64,000 nt of DNA from Halichondria panicea (lineage: Eukaryota > Porifera > Demospongiae > Suberitida > Halichondriidae). Location: positions 5,752,621-5,816,620 of the forward strand of contig NC_087389.1 of assembly GCF_963675165.1 (NCBI RefSeq), written 5' to 3'. Shown here one piece after another: positions 22,918-35,429 of this stretch. Made by a program: the position numbers and the translations under genes. The notes beneath the pieces are model-generated. The model saw only the letters and a program-made list of their open reading frames with translations. It did not search any database and was not told the origin of the DNA. Each line of letters starts with the position of its first letter. Positions within the stretch are counted from its first letter, which is position 1.

Positions 22918-23383
22918 TGTTCAGTTCTGCAATGAATCTACAAATGTGTGTAGCAGTGTCTCCTCTTTGCTACACTCTCAATGCATGAGCCACTCCAGTT
23001 TGATTGCCTTCGTACTTTCTCTTTCGAGTAGCATCGCTTTTTTCAGCAGTAGTGAGTTCGAGTCTTCCAAGCATGCTGGGTGTCATCTCAGCTACACAGT
23101 AGATGTCACTGTTGGGGATTTCTTGATCGAGCTGCTGATCAGTCACTCCAGTCTTCCTGCACACATCTTCCATTACAGAGGATGATTGCAATTTACATGA
23201 AGTTCAAAATCACTTTAAAGTCCTCCAAATCGTAATTGACTATTTATTGAGCAATGTATATAGCGCTATGTACTTACTATGATCATACACGTACGCTGTA
23301 TGTACTTACCAGAGTATTGCTGCTGATCACTCCTTCTCTCAGTCATTGTACAAGTTACCTCCCGTAAGCAGAGGATCGTTTTC
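22918..23383 (-). pseudogene. Gene C: relic of a gene A/B type 3' end
   Basis: 23310-23383 is a mini-exon copy with indels (74 nt, no longer a multiple of three). A Death-domain exon ending at 23196 keeps VMEDVCRKTGVTDQQLD but reads ATG where the acceptor AG should precede GTAAAT, lacks a few codons after AE, and runs into TAG after VAHALRV because about 100 nt of the domain are deleted. No GTPase exon lies upstream. A decayed partial duplicate. Confidence 0.7.
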
Positions 23384-24321
23384 CTAATTATGGGTAAGCA
23401 AGTACGTACATGACATTGTAAGTACTTGTAATTGCTGTACAAGTACTTGTATAGTTTACTCATAATTTGAATCTCATATCTGCACAGCAGGTCAGGTTAA
23501 ACAGCTAGCCACCATACCTATTTGCAAAGCACCATAATGCATATAAATTATGTATGACCTGCATAATTACAGCTTCAACAAAAATTATACAACTAGCTTC
23601 ATAATTCCCAGCTCCTGAACCTATAAACATGCAGGACAAAGTTTATAGGCCTCTGAAGAATTCTCTACTAAGTATGAACTTCCCCCTGTGTTGCTACACC
23701 TAGCTTGAGGCATTATAATTAAGTTACTACCCACATGCAGGCACTTGACTCAAGAGGTTGGTATAGTAGGTTGGTACACAATCATTATTGTAAGGAATGA
23801 GCAATATAACTTGGTATAGCACGTACACTATATATGCAGACTAGCAACTTGATCTACTCAAGAAGTGAACAAGCAGTACATGTATAACTATAGCAATCAA
23901 GCAACAACTTGGTAAGAAATTTAGGTGGTACCATACACAAAACCAAGAGTTCATTAGGAAGAGTATGCAACTCCACTTAAAACTGTAGAAGGCGTTTCTT
24001 CCAACCTACGTCACAACCACCTAATGAACCTCTTGGCAAAACTAACTTAGGAGCTAGACAATAATTATGTACCACTATAGCGTGTACAGTACTTGCATGT
24101 ACTATTGACGTGCTTGCAGTCAGTGCTCTAACAAGGTCATCAGTTATCATCAAATCTTACTCTACAGTCCACCCTAATCCTATACGTGTACAGTGCTTTT
24201 CAAGTAGGCATGCACATGCAGACATGTTCGACCCATCAACAAAAACTTGGAAAGACAATCACCCATTAAATTTGGATGCACTTTCTATATAAATCTTATA
24301 CAGGACATTCCCTATTATAAC

Positions 24322-24640
24322 TTATGCTAGTACCAGCACAGCACCCACTGAAATATCATTTATAGGCTCCCTGTACCGTATTGTTGTCATGGCGAGCATA
24401 TGGCCATGATGATTGCTGGCCCCATTCAGATCGTTACTACGTACATGTACGTGGTGACCCTCAAGCTGTAATGTCCAAGTATTTGCAAATCTGCAGAGGA
24501 ACAAACAAAATCATGAATAGGCCTAGTAGGTTTAGCAAGAAAAATTGAGCACAAGTGATGACACGAGAACAAAGAGCACCTGAGTGACTTGCAGAGAGCC
24601 AGCTTCTTCTTCAGTTCTGTGCATTGATTGTCATTAGCTC
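24322..24640 (-). CDS. Small gene end, two exons, unknown function
   Basis: 24580-24640 (ANDNQCTELKKKLALCKSLR) ends in phase 2 and joins in frame to 24322-24490 (FANTWTLQLEGHHVHVRSND to ISVGAVLVLA, then TAA). AG and GT borders are present. Amphipathic start and mixed composition look like real protein, but no family is recognised and upstream exons were not found. Confidence 0.45.
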
Positions 24641-24763
24641 CTGTGATCGTAAGTAGCACAAAATTAAACTTAGCACGCAGTCTAAGTCGATTTATAGCAA
24701 TTATTTATGTCATGTGCATGCGTACGAAATAGTGTCGCTATGATAAAGCTTGTATTTCATTCC

Positions 24764-25870
24764 ATACAGACGAAGTTTACATGGAAAGATCCAATTGATA
24801 TATACCAAGGATCATTCCTTTCGAACTGCCATGCAGTCTTCATAAAGCACTTGAAGGAAGTTCATAGTAAGTTTTGACTTTCATATATATGGCAGATACT
24901 ATAATGCCATTTCCATTACGCCAACTAATTGCATGGCTGCAAGCGTTGCACTGCTGGCGTATATGCGTAGACAACATTTTGAATTTCCCGCTTGCCATTT
25001 TTCTTTTTGCAAAGAGTCACGTGATGGTTGCTATAGCTAGATACAACGACAAATCCAGTTAATTTCAAGACATTGTATGTAAGCAAGCTTAGAGTGGTCA
25101 GGCCAACTTATGTCTAGGTATCAAGGCTAACTATTTTAATTACAAAATTGAAATTGACAATCATTACCAGGAAACCTGGCTACATGTATAGAATCTCGAA
25201 TTCATTCCATCTTTTACTAATAATGTATTTTCTCCCAGACATTTCTGGATGCTTGTAAAACGGGTAATGTGGGTGTGGTTCTGGAGCTCATAATTTCAAC
25301 AGTCTCAAGGCTAACTATTTTCATTAATCGATTACAAAATTGACGATCATTACCAGGAAACCTGGCTATAGAATCTTGAACAGTATTATAACATGTACAT
25401 ACAATTTTTGTCATTGGGTGTTTACTAATAATGTATTTTCTCCCAGGCATTTCTGGATGCTTGTAAGACAGGTAATGTGGGTGTGGTTCTGGAGCTCATA
25501 ATTTCAACATAATCACGACCATTACCTATGATGTCAGTAACGACTGCATGCAGTTGGCATCCATGTAAAGCCGTATTTGCTAAGTTTGTTATGCTTGACA
25601 GCCCACTCCTTTAATTGTATGTGGTTAAGGACTGATCAACTTCCGAGCCTTTTTTATCCGTGATCTGTTTATCTATGATTCTTCAATTTACAGACGCCCT
25701 CGTACCCAGCCCCAACATAAAGTTTGTTGAAAATCAACTCCGAAACTTAGACTATGCAATTTGGCTACGATCTACCAAATATCCCACGGACATAGAAGAT
25801 CAAGGAGGTACGGACTTAGGTACGGCCGCGTGTTCGGGAGGGCAGGGACATAATTATAACAACAGTTGAG
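24764..25870 (+). other. Plus-strand exon candidates with a duplicated ankyrin-like exon
   Basis: Candidates: 24769-24868 (TKFTWKDPIDIYQGSF, donor GTAAGT); about 25242-25300 and 25446-25510, two copies of TFLDACKTGNVGVVLELI, which resembles an ankyrin helix pair; and 25693-25806 (IKFVENQLRNLDYAIWLRS). The ankyrin-like segment sits in a tandem duplication (25120-25300 and 25300-25510). Phases do not chain convincingly. Confidence 0.3.
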
Positions 25871-26509
25871 CGGCTTCTCGAAACTAACGTAAGTTTATTA
25901 CAGACATGATCGATAATTCATCGCTATATAACATTTTGTTACTCATGTTAACGATTATTTATCACAGTATTTTATTTTCTTGCAGAGGGAGCTACTACGA
26001 GTAATACGAGAGGTAGTAAGTTTAGTCCCGTGCATACCTCCACGGCTTTCCACCAACATAAACTATAAACTCTTTAATTAAGAGACTACTCGTATTAGTG
26101 GATCGATGGCAACAAACACCCCGACAACGACTACTACCAATAAGCCACTAGCTATGTGCGATGCTATTACTACTGATAAATCTACGACACATACCATCAA
26201 GGATCGGCCCACTCCCCAAAGTACAAGGCAAGATTACCAGATTGAAGCAGAAGAACTAAATCCAAACTCGTCAGGGAGCCCCATACTACACCATTATAAA
26301 ATTAAACATCAAACAACTAAAAATCAAGCAACAAACACAAACACGAAAATTACGAGAGGGCAGGCAATTACTATCAAAATCTTTTTTTGGGGAGATCTTT
26401 TTTCATTCTTTTTTCCTAGGCTTTTGAGGGGACCTCGAAATAATAAATAATAATAAAGTTCAAACCAGCTATACCAGTTCAACGACAATGTTCAATCCAC
26501 AGTAGTCAC

Positions 26510-26790
26510 AAGACATCTCAGGTTTCCAGGACATAAAGACCAGTTAACACATCTCAGAGATACAAGAGGACAATTAAGACCATGCAGCTATATAACAACG
26601 CTCATGCATAAGAGGTTTCCAGGACAACAAGACCGTTAACATATTTCAGAGGTTTCCAGGACAATAAGACCGTTAACACATCTCAGAGGTTTCCACGACA
26701 ACAAATACCGTTTAATAACACATCTCAGAGGTTACCAGGACAACAAGACCGTTAACACATCTCAGAGGTAGTTTTCAGTACAAGCACTAT
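26510..26790. repeat. Minisatellite
   Basis: Imperfect tandem units of roughly 38-45 bp with AGGTTTCCAGGACAACAAGA and ACCGTTAACACATCTCAG. No gene seen in 26.45-27.5 kb. Confidence 0.75.
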
Positions 26791-26924
26791 TATCAAATCA
26801 TTTTACTTTAATGGCAGACCACACTACTATAACTTAAAATAGTAAGAAATGGGTAGTGACCCCATAATACTATAATTAGAATAATAATGCGCATGGCAAT
26901 TGAGATGGTGAGATGCTGAGTCAG

Positions 26925-27125
26925 CTAGTAGATGTTGCCGTGCTCACGAGTTCAAGTTGTCTTCGCTTCAATCATCCGGGGAGGTAACCCAGTATTAGGT
27001 GTTGCCGTGCTCACGAGTTCAAGTTGTCTTCGCTTCAATCATCAGGGGAGGTGACCCAGTATTAGGTGTTGCCGTGCTCACGAGTTCAAGTTGTCTTCGC
27101 TTCAATCATCAGGGGAGGTGATTTA
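26925..27125. repeat. Three tandem copies of a 66-bp unit
   Basis: Each contains GTTGCCGTGCTCACGAGTTC and TTCGCTTCAATCATC followed by GGGGAGGTGA; the units are nearly identical. Confidence 0.8.
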
Positions 27126-27192
27126 AAATTATGTTTATCCAGCGAAATTGTTTATCCAGCGAAATGATCGACATATCCATATTGTGGTGGTG

Positions 27193-28200
27193 TCAAAGAT
27201 TTGAGACTTCCCACAGTATTAGTGACGATCGAGACATCAGGAGATAGCGAAAATTAAGCCCCTCGAAATTTTTCCCTATACGGTAGGCTTCTGCTTTACA
27301 TCGGAGAGCGATCGAGGTCCGGTGGTAAGTTGTGTGTACTTTCACTAGCATCAAGTTCATAAAATGTCCCAGTATAGCGTTGAGAAGTATTAGTGGCCAT
27401 AGGTGGGAGGGGTCAGGGCTGCAATGGAGATTTATCCCACGTGCACTGAATGATATAGCGGAGGTCTTACATCTGGAGGAGGCTTTTGCAACATCGTAAG
27501 GAGAGGGCAATTACATAATTATAGTCATATCAGTTGAAAGTTGAAATTTGAGATGAATCCGGTAGTTTCTGGCCTGACATCAGTTGAGCGATAGCATCGA
27601 AGAATGTCACCCAAGGAGAGTATGAGAGATGGAATGATGTGGAGCATAACATAATTATGACGAGGGGGGTGAAAGTAATCATGACTGTACAACGAATGCT
27701 GTAGTTTGCCTTAGTTAACATGAGAGATAGAAATAGCTCTAGGTTTTGCATGCTAATTATAAGGATGATCAAAAATAATGTGGAAGACAATGTGACATCA
27801 GGGATAAAGTCATGACAACACAAAGTGTTAGAGACAAAAATTAACAACGAGCTTGAAATGATATGGTCTATCACCGAATTACAAACTGATAATGTGGGTG
27901 AGTTAACGACAGTTAATGCATGTAATGATGTGTAGACCACATTGGAATTAGTATCAAAATAATAATAATAATAATAATAACAATATAGCACATGGCCTGC
28001 CTTATTTTTAGGGAGAAATTGAAGATTCCATTTTATATCTCTCCACGATCCCGAGAAACAACCAGTCCAAGAGACAGCTAAATTTAAGCAACCAGTCTAA
28101 GCTCGGCAATAAAAAGCACCTATCGTATAACAGAGTACGTTACATCTATTCCAGTCAGTGTAATCAACTTCCCGTCAAACGATATTCCGCAATAAAAAGT
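27193..28200. other. Interval without supported gene
   Basis: A 153-codon minus-strand open frame (27530-27991) starts in an ATA/ATT repeat and has hydrophobic patches, but shows no motif, splice context or second copy. I do not call it a gene. Confidence 0.4.
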
Positions 28201-28224
28201 ACCCATAACCTAATACTTACAAGC

Positions 28225-28660
28225 ACAATCCATACGTAGGAATAGAGAGATCCACCAAAGAAACTGCACAACCTATGTATTCCATCGAAACAATTTATAA
28301 TTAAACTTAAAATTGGTCCCCTTCTAATTATGAATATTAATATTTAGCCTGCCCTGAAATCAAACAACTTACAAACATCAATTGTCCCTCCCACAAGCAC
28401 TGCTGTATATGTCCTTTGCGCGTATTCTTAGCGTGATATTCTTAGCGTGTATTATTCTGATATTTTTTTAAGTACAATCCGTACGTAGCAATGGAGATCC
28501 ACCAAAGAAACTGAACAACCTATGTATTCCCTATACAATCGAAATAAACTTAAAATTGGTCCCCTCCTAATTATGAACATTAACAAAAGCTTGCCCTCAA
28601 ATCAAACAACTCACGAACATCAATTGTCCCTCCCATAAGCACTGCTGTATAATTATGTCC
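28225..28660. repeat. Tandem duplication of about 240 bp
   Basis: Shared words GAGATCCACCAAAGAAACTG, AACCTATGTATTCC and AACATCAATTGTCCCTCCCA occur twice in order. No gene seen here. Confidence 0.65.
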
Positions 28661-28705
28661 TTTGCGCGTATTCTTAGCGTGTATTATATTATTATAATAT
28701 AACAC

Positions 28706-28935
28706 CCTGACAGCGATGTTTCCCCGGGGTGTTGAGACAGTAGGTACCCCAGATGGAGTCATCTTCTCTACACTCATCAATATCTGGTGGGCCAGGGTGA
28801 GTCACACTGTGTACTAGTACAAGCCAGTCTCCTCACCTGTACAAGATCCCTCCACCTCCTCATATCACAGGGCACACTCCTTACAGCTGTCAGCCCCCAG
28901 ACCACCACACTCTGTCAGGCATGCCTTATCACACA
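28706..28935 (-). pseudogene. CRELD-type EGF exons, copy 2
   Basis: 28837-28935 encodes CLTECGGLGADSCKEC, then a TGA replaces the Gly codon of the ALGYEE motif. 28706-28783 encodes DIDECREDDSI and YCLNTPGKHRC, with codons lost and the donor changed from GTGAG to GTGTT. Broken duplicate of copy 1. Confidence 0.7.
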
Positions 28936-29471
28936 CTGCATGGATGCATGTGCGTGGGTGTGCGTGGGTGTGTGTGTGGGGAGATGGTGAAAGTACATGT
29001 CACTGTGGGTCACATGTAAATTATGACATTATTATGTTGAAGAGCTTATGGTTGAGTCATGTGACCACCACCTTAGGGTCCCGCCCACACCACAAGATCT
29101 GGTGCATGAGTGAGAGTTTGAAATAAAAGTATCGCCATGGTACAAAAAGTTAAGGGTTAGCTAATATTTAAGGGGCTCTCCCTGCAAGTGCAGAAAATTA
29201 CCGTTCGATTAGTTAATGCTTAACTACATTTTCTGGTGAGCATATACAGTCAGTGGAGATAGTCAGACCATATAGGGAGAATACACGGATGACTGCAAAC
29301 ATGTTATTAGCGGAAATTCTAAGACTTTAACTATGGAAAGTGAACTGTTTATTGAAGTGTGTCTGCTAATTTCATGTGCTTCTATTGAGTTGGGACTTCC
29401 CCTGATTATAATGCCTGATTATAAGAGGTGTCTTTATTTCAAGGGTGGTCAGTGTAGCCACACCCCCTCAC

Positions 29472-29759
29472 CTGTAATGGCGTGCTGTATCTTCCTCTTC
29501 CTCTCTAGGATGCTCCTCTCCTGGTCCTCCACTGACTTGTGATAGAGCTACTCACCACACAGCCTCATCTGACAACACACCTGAACGTCGAACAGGGGAC
29601 AATGGCAATTTGATTATGTTGGATTAAATAAATGCTGTACTAGTGCTGCTCATAGACCACACTTACAGGGTAGACTCTCTTTAAGCCTGCAATCAATATC
29701 CTAGCTGTCTCCAGCTCTTCATCCTTCATTGATTCTTGCTTCTTTTGTTTCTGATCCAC
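29472..29759 (-). CDS. Coiled-coil exon pair, unrecognised gene (best copy)
   Basis: Exon 29667-29759 is open (31 codons, VDQKQKKQESMKDEELETAR and on to GLKRVYP) with acceptor CAG and donor GTAAG. The next exon, 29472-29580, contains LYHKSVEDQERSILERKRK, strongly helical, but an in-frame TAG precedes it. Other copies lie at about 3432-3660, 38279-38480, 44440-44640 and 61963-62190, each followed by the same hairpin element. The parent protein was not identified. Confidence 0.45.
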
Positions 29760-29949
29760 CTGGCATATCGCATGATGCTAGCCAGCAAAAGTAGTGGGAG
29801 GGGAGGGGCTGGTGTTTTATTCTTCATTTCCAAACACCAGCCCCTCCCCTCCCACTAGAAAAGGCCTGTATAGATCTATTTCTCTGGATCTATTTAGGCC
29901 TTTCTGTGATCTACAATTGTTAATTGTCTCTCAAAAATGATAGCTGCAA

Positions 29950-30430
29950 GAGAATGCAGTCTGCCGCCTTTATGCAGCTTTATGCAACTTATACTGCCTT
30001 TATGCAGCCTGTGCATACGCAGCCACTGCCTTTATGCAGCCGGGTGGACTGGCCATCCGCTTTGTTTTTACTTACGTATAATTATACGATCTCTTTTTTA
30101 TTTCAAAAAAGGCGCCAGACATGAATAGAAGCAACATAAATTTATTGTAAGCAACATGATACTGCCTTGATGCAGTCTGTTGTGCCTTATATATGCAACC
30201 TGCTGCCTTGATTGCAGCCTGCTGCCTTATATGCAATTAACCTTCTGCCTTGATGCAGCCTGTTGCCTTGATGCAACCAAATTTATTGTAAGCAACATGA
30301 TACTGCCTTGATGCAGTCTGTTGTGCCTTATATGCAACCTGCTGCCTTATATGCAATTAACCTTCTGCCTTGATGCAGCCTGTTGCCTTGATGCAACCTA
30401 TACTGCCTTGATGCAGTCTGTTGCCTTTAT
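29950..30430. repeat. TGCCTTGATGCAGCC minisatellite
   Basis: Degenerate units of 15-25 bp with TGCCTT(T/G)ATGCAGCCT, including a roughly 127-bp higher-order duplication (about 30145-30270 and 30280-30400). No gene is supported from 29.9 to 31.6 kb. Confidence 0.75.
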
Positions 30431-30855
30431 AATTAACTAGATAGCTTATAAGACAACAGAAAATGTATTACACTTTAGTATAGCTGACTGTTAGTGATAC
30501 ACCATTATATCCATATAGATACTGTAATTTATAGTATCTATGATTATATCTATGGCAAAACTTCATTAATCCAAGTTTCCGGTAATCGCTATAATATACA
30601 TGCATGTATATAGTTACACATAATGTTATTACAATAGTCACGCTTAGAAACAAATTTATGCAATGAATAAAGTAGCTATTATAATTATATATCTGAGACC
30701 TGTAACAACACATTATTATAATAATTATTATTACCATACATGCACTTAAACTAGTTGAAGAAACTGTGTCACAGATTTCAAAGCGTTCGTATCGAATTTT
30801 AGTGAGTTCCATTCTCTAATAAATATTATTCTTGGGAAATAAGAGTAATAGTATA

Positions 30856-31075
30856 TACCGTATATACCGTATATAGCGGGTATATTTCGATGGTATAAAT
30901 TTTCGCGGATGTGGCTTTAGAAAGGTTTTCGCGGATTTAATTTTCGTTGAATAGCGCCTTTTTTGCAGCATGCATGATGAAATATTAAATTCGCGGTTAT
31001 AAATGTTCGCGGTTCATGCCTAATCCGCGAAAACCACGAACATTTATACCGTCGAAATATATACTGTGTTAGCAT
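30856..31075. mobile_element. Short palindromic element, copy 1
   Basis: Rich in TTCGCGGAT and TTCGCGGTT motifs with a symmetrical layout. An inverted relative lies at 31976-32176, so the possible membrane-protein remnant has one copy on its left and one inside. Confidence 0.65.
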
Positions 31076-31654
31076 ATCTGCATGTGATGATACTGGGCTC
31101 TCTGTATAATTATATAAAACCATGCAGTTTGTCTTTTTGCACTTTCCCTTATGTGCAGTGACCAATTCAAGATAGGTCTGCCGAAAAAATTATACCAAGG
31201 TATACTAACCAGTAGCTATTTGGTTGTTATTATTGTCGAGTGGAATAGCTGATTCGAAAAACCATGCGCTTAACAGCATTTATAATTACCTTTTTTTCAA
31301 TCGCATAAAGATAATAATACAGTAGATCTATTATAGCACACAATTTTGGAGGAAATGTTTTTAACAACAATCATGGTCATGCAATCATTACCCAACCGAA
31401 CTTTTAACAGTGAATGTGTTCGGCATGCACACTTTGATGCCTGGCATGGCATGCAGCAATGCAAAAATGCTCATTTATGATAATTATAATAATACAAAAA
31501 AAACCTATTGCTAATAATTATATATGCTAGCTATATATAATTATAGTAGCTTTATTTTTTTTAAATTGACATCTCTACCGAGGCATCAGCAACCGTGGTG
31601 CTTTCATTATAAGTGATATATCCTACAACAATTCAATATTAAACAAACATCTCT

Positions 31655-32478
31655 TTGGGAATAGCTATATTATGTCTCTTTAGTAATCATTTTTCAGATA
31701 GTTTCGTCAGTGCTGAAAAAGTTGTTAAAAAGTTGCTGAAGAGACGTGTGAAGAAAACGAGATCGCCTGATTGGTACACTGCGCTTGATTTGATCACGAT
31801 GTTTATCAAGATCAACACCATCTACTCGGCTATTGTTGGGATGACACAATCCACTGATTTCTGCAGCAGCACTGAAGTTGCTGCAAGCTCAGTTTTCCTG
31901 TCCATCTGTGTTCTACTGGGTATTGCTAGCGAGTTAATCGATGCTTTGGATACAAATTTAAAGAGCAACAAAGAATACCGTATATATATATAGTAGAGGG
32001 TATAATAATGTTCGTGGTTTTTGCGGATTAAGCATGAACCGCGAATTTAATATTTCATGCATGCATGCTGCAAAAAAGGCGCTATTCCACAAAAATTAAA
32101 TCCGCGAAAACTTTTCTAAAGGCACATCCGCGAAAATTTATACCCTCGAATTATACCCGCTAATATACGGTATATCAATAAGTCATTCAATCAATTGGTA
32201 ACTATCGGCATGATTCTTATTGTCACTATTTGCCTTCCCTTTTATTTACGGCCGATAATTTCCAGCCTCTCGATTGTGCGTTCAGTTGTGACACCATTGT
32301 TACCACATGCAACCGGACGGCCAACAGTGGAGTTAGACTGGGGTTTACCCTAACCGCACTTATTATCGTCCTCATCTTCTCCGGTGTTTATTTCTATCAT
32401 GTTCGATTAGCTGAAATAAATCGAAAGAAGCTGAAGAGTAACATTGTTATAATTACTGGGAAAGAAACAGTGGTGTAG
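31655..32478 (+). pseudogene. Possible membrane-protein remnant split by a MITE-like element
   Basis: 31700-31975 encodes a helical stretch with a hydrophobic segment (VFLSICVLLGIASEL) and runs into the element at 31976-32176. After the element, 32230-32478 contains a Cys-rich part and a clear transmembrane helix (LTALIIVLIFSGVYFYHV) followed by a basic tail and stop. The two open frames do not join in phase. Family unknown. Confidence 0.3.
31976..32176. mobile_element. Short palindromic element, copy 2 (inverted)
   Basis: Reverse-complement relative of 30856-31075, sharing the segment with GAACCGCGAATTTAATATT and the GGCGCTATTC block. Its left end appears to cut the open frame that begins near 31655. 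Confidence 0.65.
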
Positions 32479-32718
32479 AATTTTAAATTTTTCATTATAA
32501 TTATCAAGTTGTATTGTCATAATTATAATTATGCTTTTTCTCAGAATTAACTATAATCAGGAGTAGCTATACATAAAGCTAATCAAACTTAATGATTCAA
32601 AGTTCCTAATATGTAGGTATGCAGTGAAAGTGATATAAGGTCTGAAGTGGTGTGGTCCATATTGTGCCCCGCATTATTGTTATCACTCCTAAAAGGGGTG
32701 GGGCTGGTCTTGCAGGTA

Positions 32719-33103
32719 CAGTAGACTTTCGCTATTCCGGCTCTCTGGAGTAAGGCCACCTCGATATACCGGCCATTTGGCTTGGCAGGGAATGCTAGCT
32801 ATATGTTTACTGCAAACAACTCACCCTGAACTACGGCCACTCGTTTAACGGCCAGTGCTGGCTGTCAGGTTTTCAACGTAATTTTATACGTATATTTCGG
32901 CCGGATATGACGTTGTGGGTGTGGTTTAGCAAATAAAATTGGATTACACTTAAATAGAGAACAGAATGATTCCTTATCCCTCGAGACAAGAACTGCAAAA
33001 GTAGTATTAGATTCGAGGTAAGGTCGTTAAGCCGCGGCTATTTCCTGAGCTGCAGCCACCTCGCTATTCCGGCCAAGCTGCATGAGTGACCGAGAGTCTA
33101 CTG
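32719..33103 (+). mobile_element. Pogo/Tigger-like MITE
   Basis: Terminal inverted repeats CAGTAGACTTTCG and CGAGAGTCTACTG bounded by TA. The interior repeats a motif like CTCGCTATTCCGGCC near both ends. About 385 bp, no coding capacity. Confidence 0.75.
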
Positions 33104-33461
33104 TACACTGTTATAGGAATGCTATGAACTTTACTTCCAACTTTAGGTATTGAAGAGTCTCACACTAGGCCCTCATAACATTATTTTTACCATTATTCTA
33201 TTAATTCTCGGATCGAAAAATGTGCTTATTATTAAAAATCCAAAAATTAATGCGACATAATAATTATAACATAAACACAGCACACATGCAAAGCTAACTG
33301 ACACATGTACACAACATTTTTAATATAATCATGATTCTCATAATAATTATTGGTGATAATCCTTCAAGCCATGAAAAGGTTGTTATGCAAAACTTAATGT
33401 AATGATCTTTACCAAAAATGGACATTGACATTGATTGCTATTAATTTATCTACACCTACTA

Positions 33462-33656
33462 CCGTAAACGTTGAAATTTTCGACGGCTGTTTAATTTCGT
33501 TTTTTTCGTCCTTGGACTCAACGCACGAAATTAAATATATACACCACACCTACCTTAATATAACGGACGAAAATTTATGCGCACGAAATTTAAGAATTGT
33601 GGGCCTAGTGCAGAAAGTGCGAAATTTTGATGCGTCAAAAATTTCAACGTTTACGG
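33462..33656 (+). mobile_element. MITE with 25-bp inverted ends
   Basis: Ends read CCGTAAACGTTGAAATTTT and its inverse, flanked by TA. About 195 bp; the open frame across it is a by-product of the palindrome. Confidence 0.8.
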
Positions 33657-33835
33657 TATAATGCTAAAAATTATTCTGAGCATAATTTATCAGGGCCTAC
33701 ATTACACACTGTGCATATGGCAAATGACACTATCATTAGTAACATACAAATCTCGAGTATAAGCAATAAAAATAATGAACAGTTTGTGCTATGCTAATAA
33801 TAATTTTTTTTTTCTGATGTGTTCCGAGCTTTCAC

Positions 33836-35429
33836 CTTTGACCCTCAGCGAGTCCCCACCCAACTTGCCATGGTGACTATGGGACGGACTTTGACCTGGG
33901 CCTGATACTGATTTGATCTCTGTCTGGTTGTCATAGCGACTGTAGTATGGAAACTCGGTAATAGTTTTAGAGAACTTGACTTTTGGAGCCGATCTCCTAG
34001 CGTCTCTACAGTGTGTGGGCGTGTGTGGGTGGGGGGTAATTTATAAAGAACAGAAATAATGCTGCAACTAAAGTGACTGCTATAGTGTACACACACGATT
34101 GGTAATACACAGTGACACTAGCAAGTGTATGCAATGGCCGAGTGGTCTCCCAGTAAAGTGTAGGGATAACTCACTCTGTGTGTCTCTGGCTCCTGGAGGA
34201 CCTCTCACTCTTGCTATCAGCCTGGGCACAGAAATCAAACAATGTAGGTGGCTACTAAATAAGTGTATGCTGTTTGTTACATTGAAACCTGTCTATACCC
34301 TACAACTACCCTCTATAATACAGCCAGGTTAATGGCTCCATAGCATGTGTTTGGACCTGTGTTAGCAGGCCACCCTCTATAATACAGCCGGGCCCCAAAC
34401 CTCTGCCCGGTGCATGGCCACAACCAAACAGGTATGATACAGTGCGTACGTAACTCTACTGTATTGCACACAAGCTACACACATGTACAGTGTCTCTCAC
34501 CTCATGTGACTTGCTTTAGAGGTGCTGTATGATAGGAGTGAGGGGGGAGAAGGTTCGGGTCATACCACCACCACGTTTACGAGCCTCTCCATTAGCATTC
34601 ATACGCTGAGCTACTGACGTCATCTGCTTCCTGTGTGTGGTGGGAGGGTGTGTGTGTGTGTGGTGGGAGGGTGTGTGCAAGTGTGTGGTGGGAGGGTGTG
34701 TGCGTGTGTGTGGTGGGAGGGTGTGTGTGTGCGAGGGTGTGCGTGTGAGTGTGTGTGTGTGGGTGGTGCAGTCATAGTGTGTGTGAGTGTGTGTGTGGGG
34801 GGGGGTGTGCAGTCATAGTGTGTGTATAGGTACACTAGTTATAATTCAAGCACAGACATTTACAGTAGTTGAACATCTTTCAGCAGCCATAACTTTAGTA
34901 CCGTGGCCTCAATTTCAAAAATTTGATGATTTTCTGAAAGCTTAGAAAGAGACCTTTCAAATGATGTATTTCAATCCAATATTTAGATGTGGCCATAATT
35001 CAACTTTGAACCCTGGGCTATTATTACATGGTATTGTGCTAAATCTGTCATCTCCCAAATATCTGGTACCATTTGAAAGGTCTTTTTCTAAGCTTTCGGA
35101 AAATCATAAAATTGGATCCACGGAATTCAAGTTATGGCGACTGAACGAGTCCACTAACCAATTGATTAAACGGGGGACATGTACATGTAGTACATACCTG
35201 CACATTAATTTATACTATTCACTCACTCTAACACTTCTTGGTGGGTGGCTGTTCGATAGTCAATGGTATTATGGTCCTCCCCTTTATCTGCCGCCTCATG
35301 ACCTCTGTCCTTTGACCCTCGTGACCTTTTCTTAGCAGCAGGACCCGGGGTACAGGGAGACGATTGGAGGATCGTTTAGGGGTAGTGGGTGGTTCAGGGG
35401 GCACCTTCCGCACAGGTACTTGACCCCTG
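33836..35429 (-). CDS. Ankyrin-repeat gene, possible 3' exons
   Basis: 35227-35429 is the basic tail exon (third copy; its frame is disturbed near the PPVP motif). 34566-34630 encodes KQMTSVAQRMNANGEARKRG, 34175-34221 a Ser/Arg-rich piece (SKSERSSRSQRH) and 33836-34005 FSKTITEFPYYSRYDNQTE. The last three occur once in the window, have GT/AG borders and look like ordinary protein, so they may be the original downstream exons. Confidence 0.4.
34636..34826. repeat. (TG)n/GGTGGGAGGGTG tandem tract
   Basis: Units of GTGTGTGGTGGGAGGGTGTG; on the sense strand it directly precedes the acceptor of the 34566-34630 exon. Related shorter tracts lie at 40160-40245 and 45768-45905. Confidence 0.8.

Noticed and set aside
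26106-26450. 114-codon plus-strand open frame starting MATNTPTTTT
   Set aside because: Low-complexity Thr/Asn/Lys composition from an AT-rich stretch, no splice logic and no second copy; not enough to call a gene.
27530-27991. 153-codon hydrophobic minus-strand open frame
   Set aside because: Starts within an ATA repeat that gives a Tyr run; no motif or conserved copy.
29924-30430. CRISPR-like regular repeats
   Set aside because: Units are degenerate, contiguous and without unique spacers; a eukaryotic minisatellite.
33425-33661. 78-codon plus-strand open frame
   Set aside because: It coincides with a MITE; both inverted ends are translated.
34961-35335. 124-codon plus-strand open frame, also at 40390-40761 and 46009-46392
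   Set aside because: It runs through a dispersed intron repeat and the antisense of the basic tail exon; the minus-strand reading explains the last part better.
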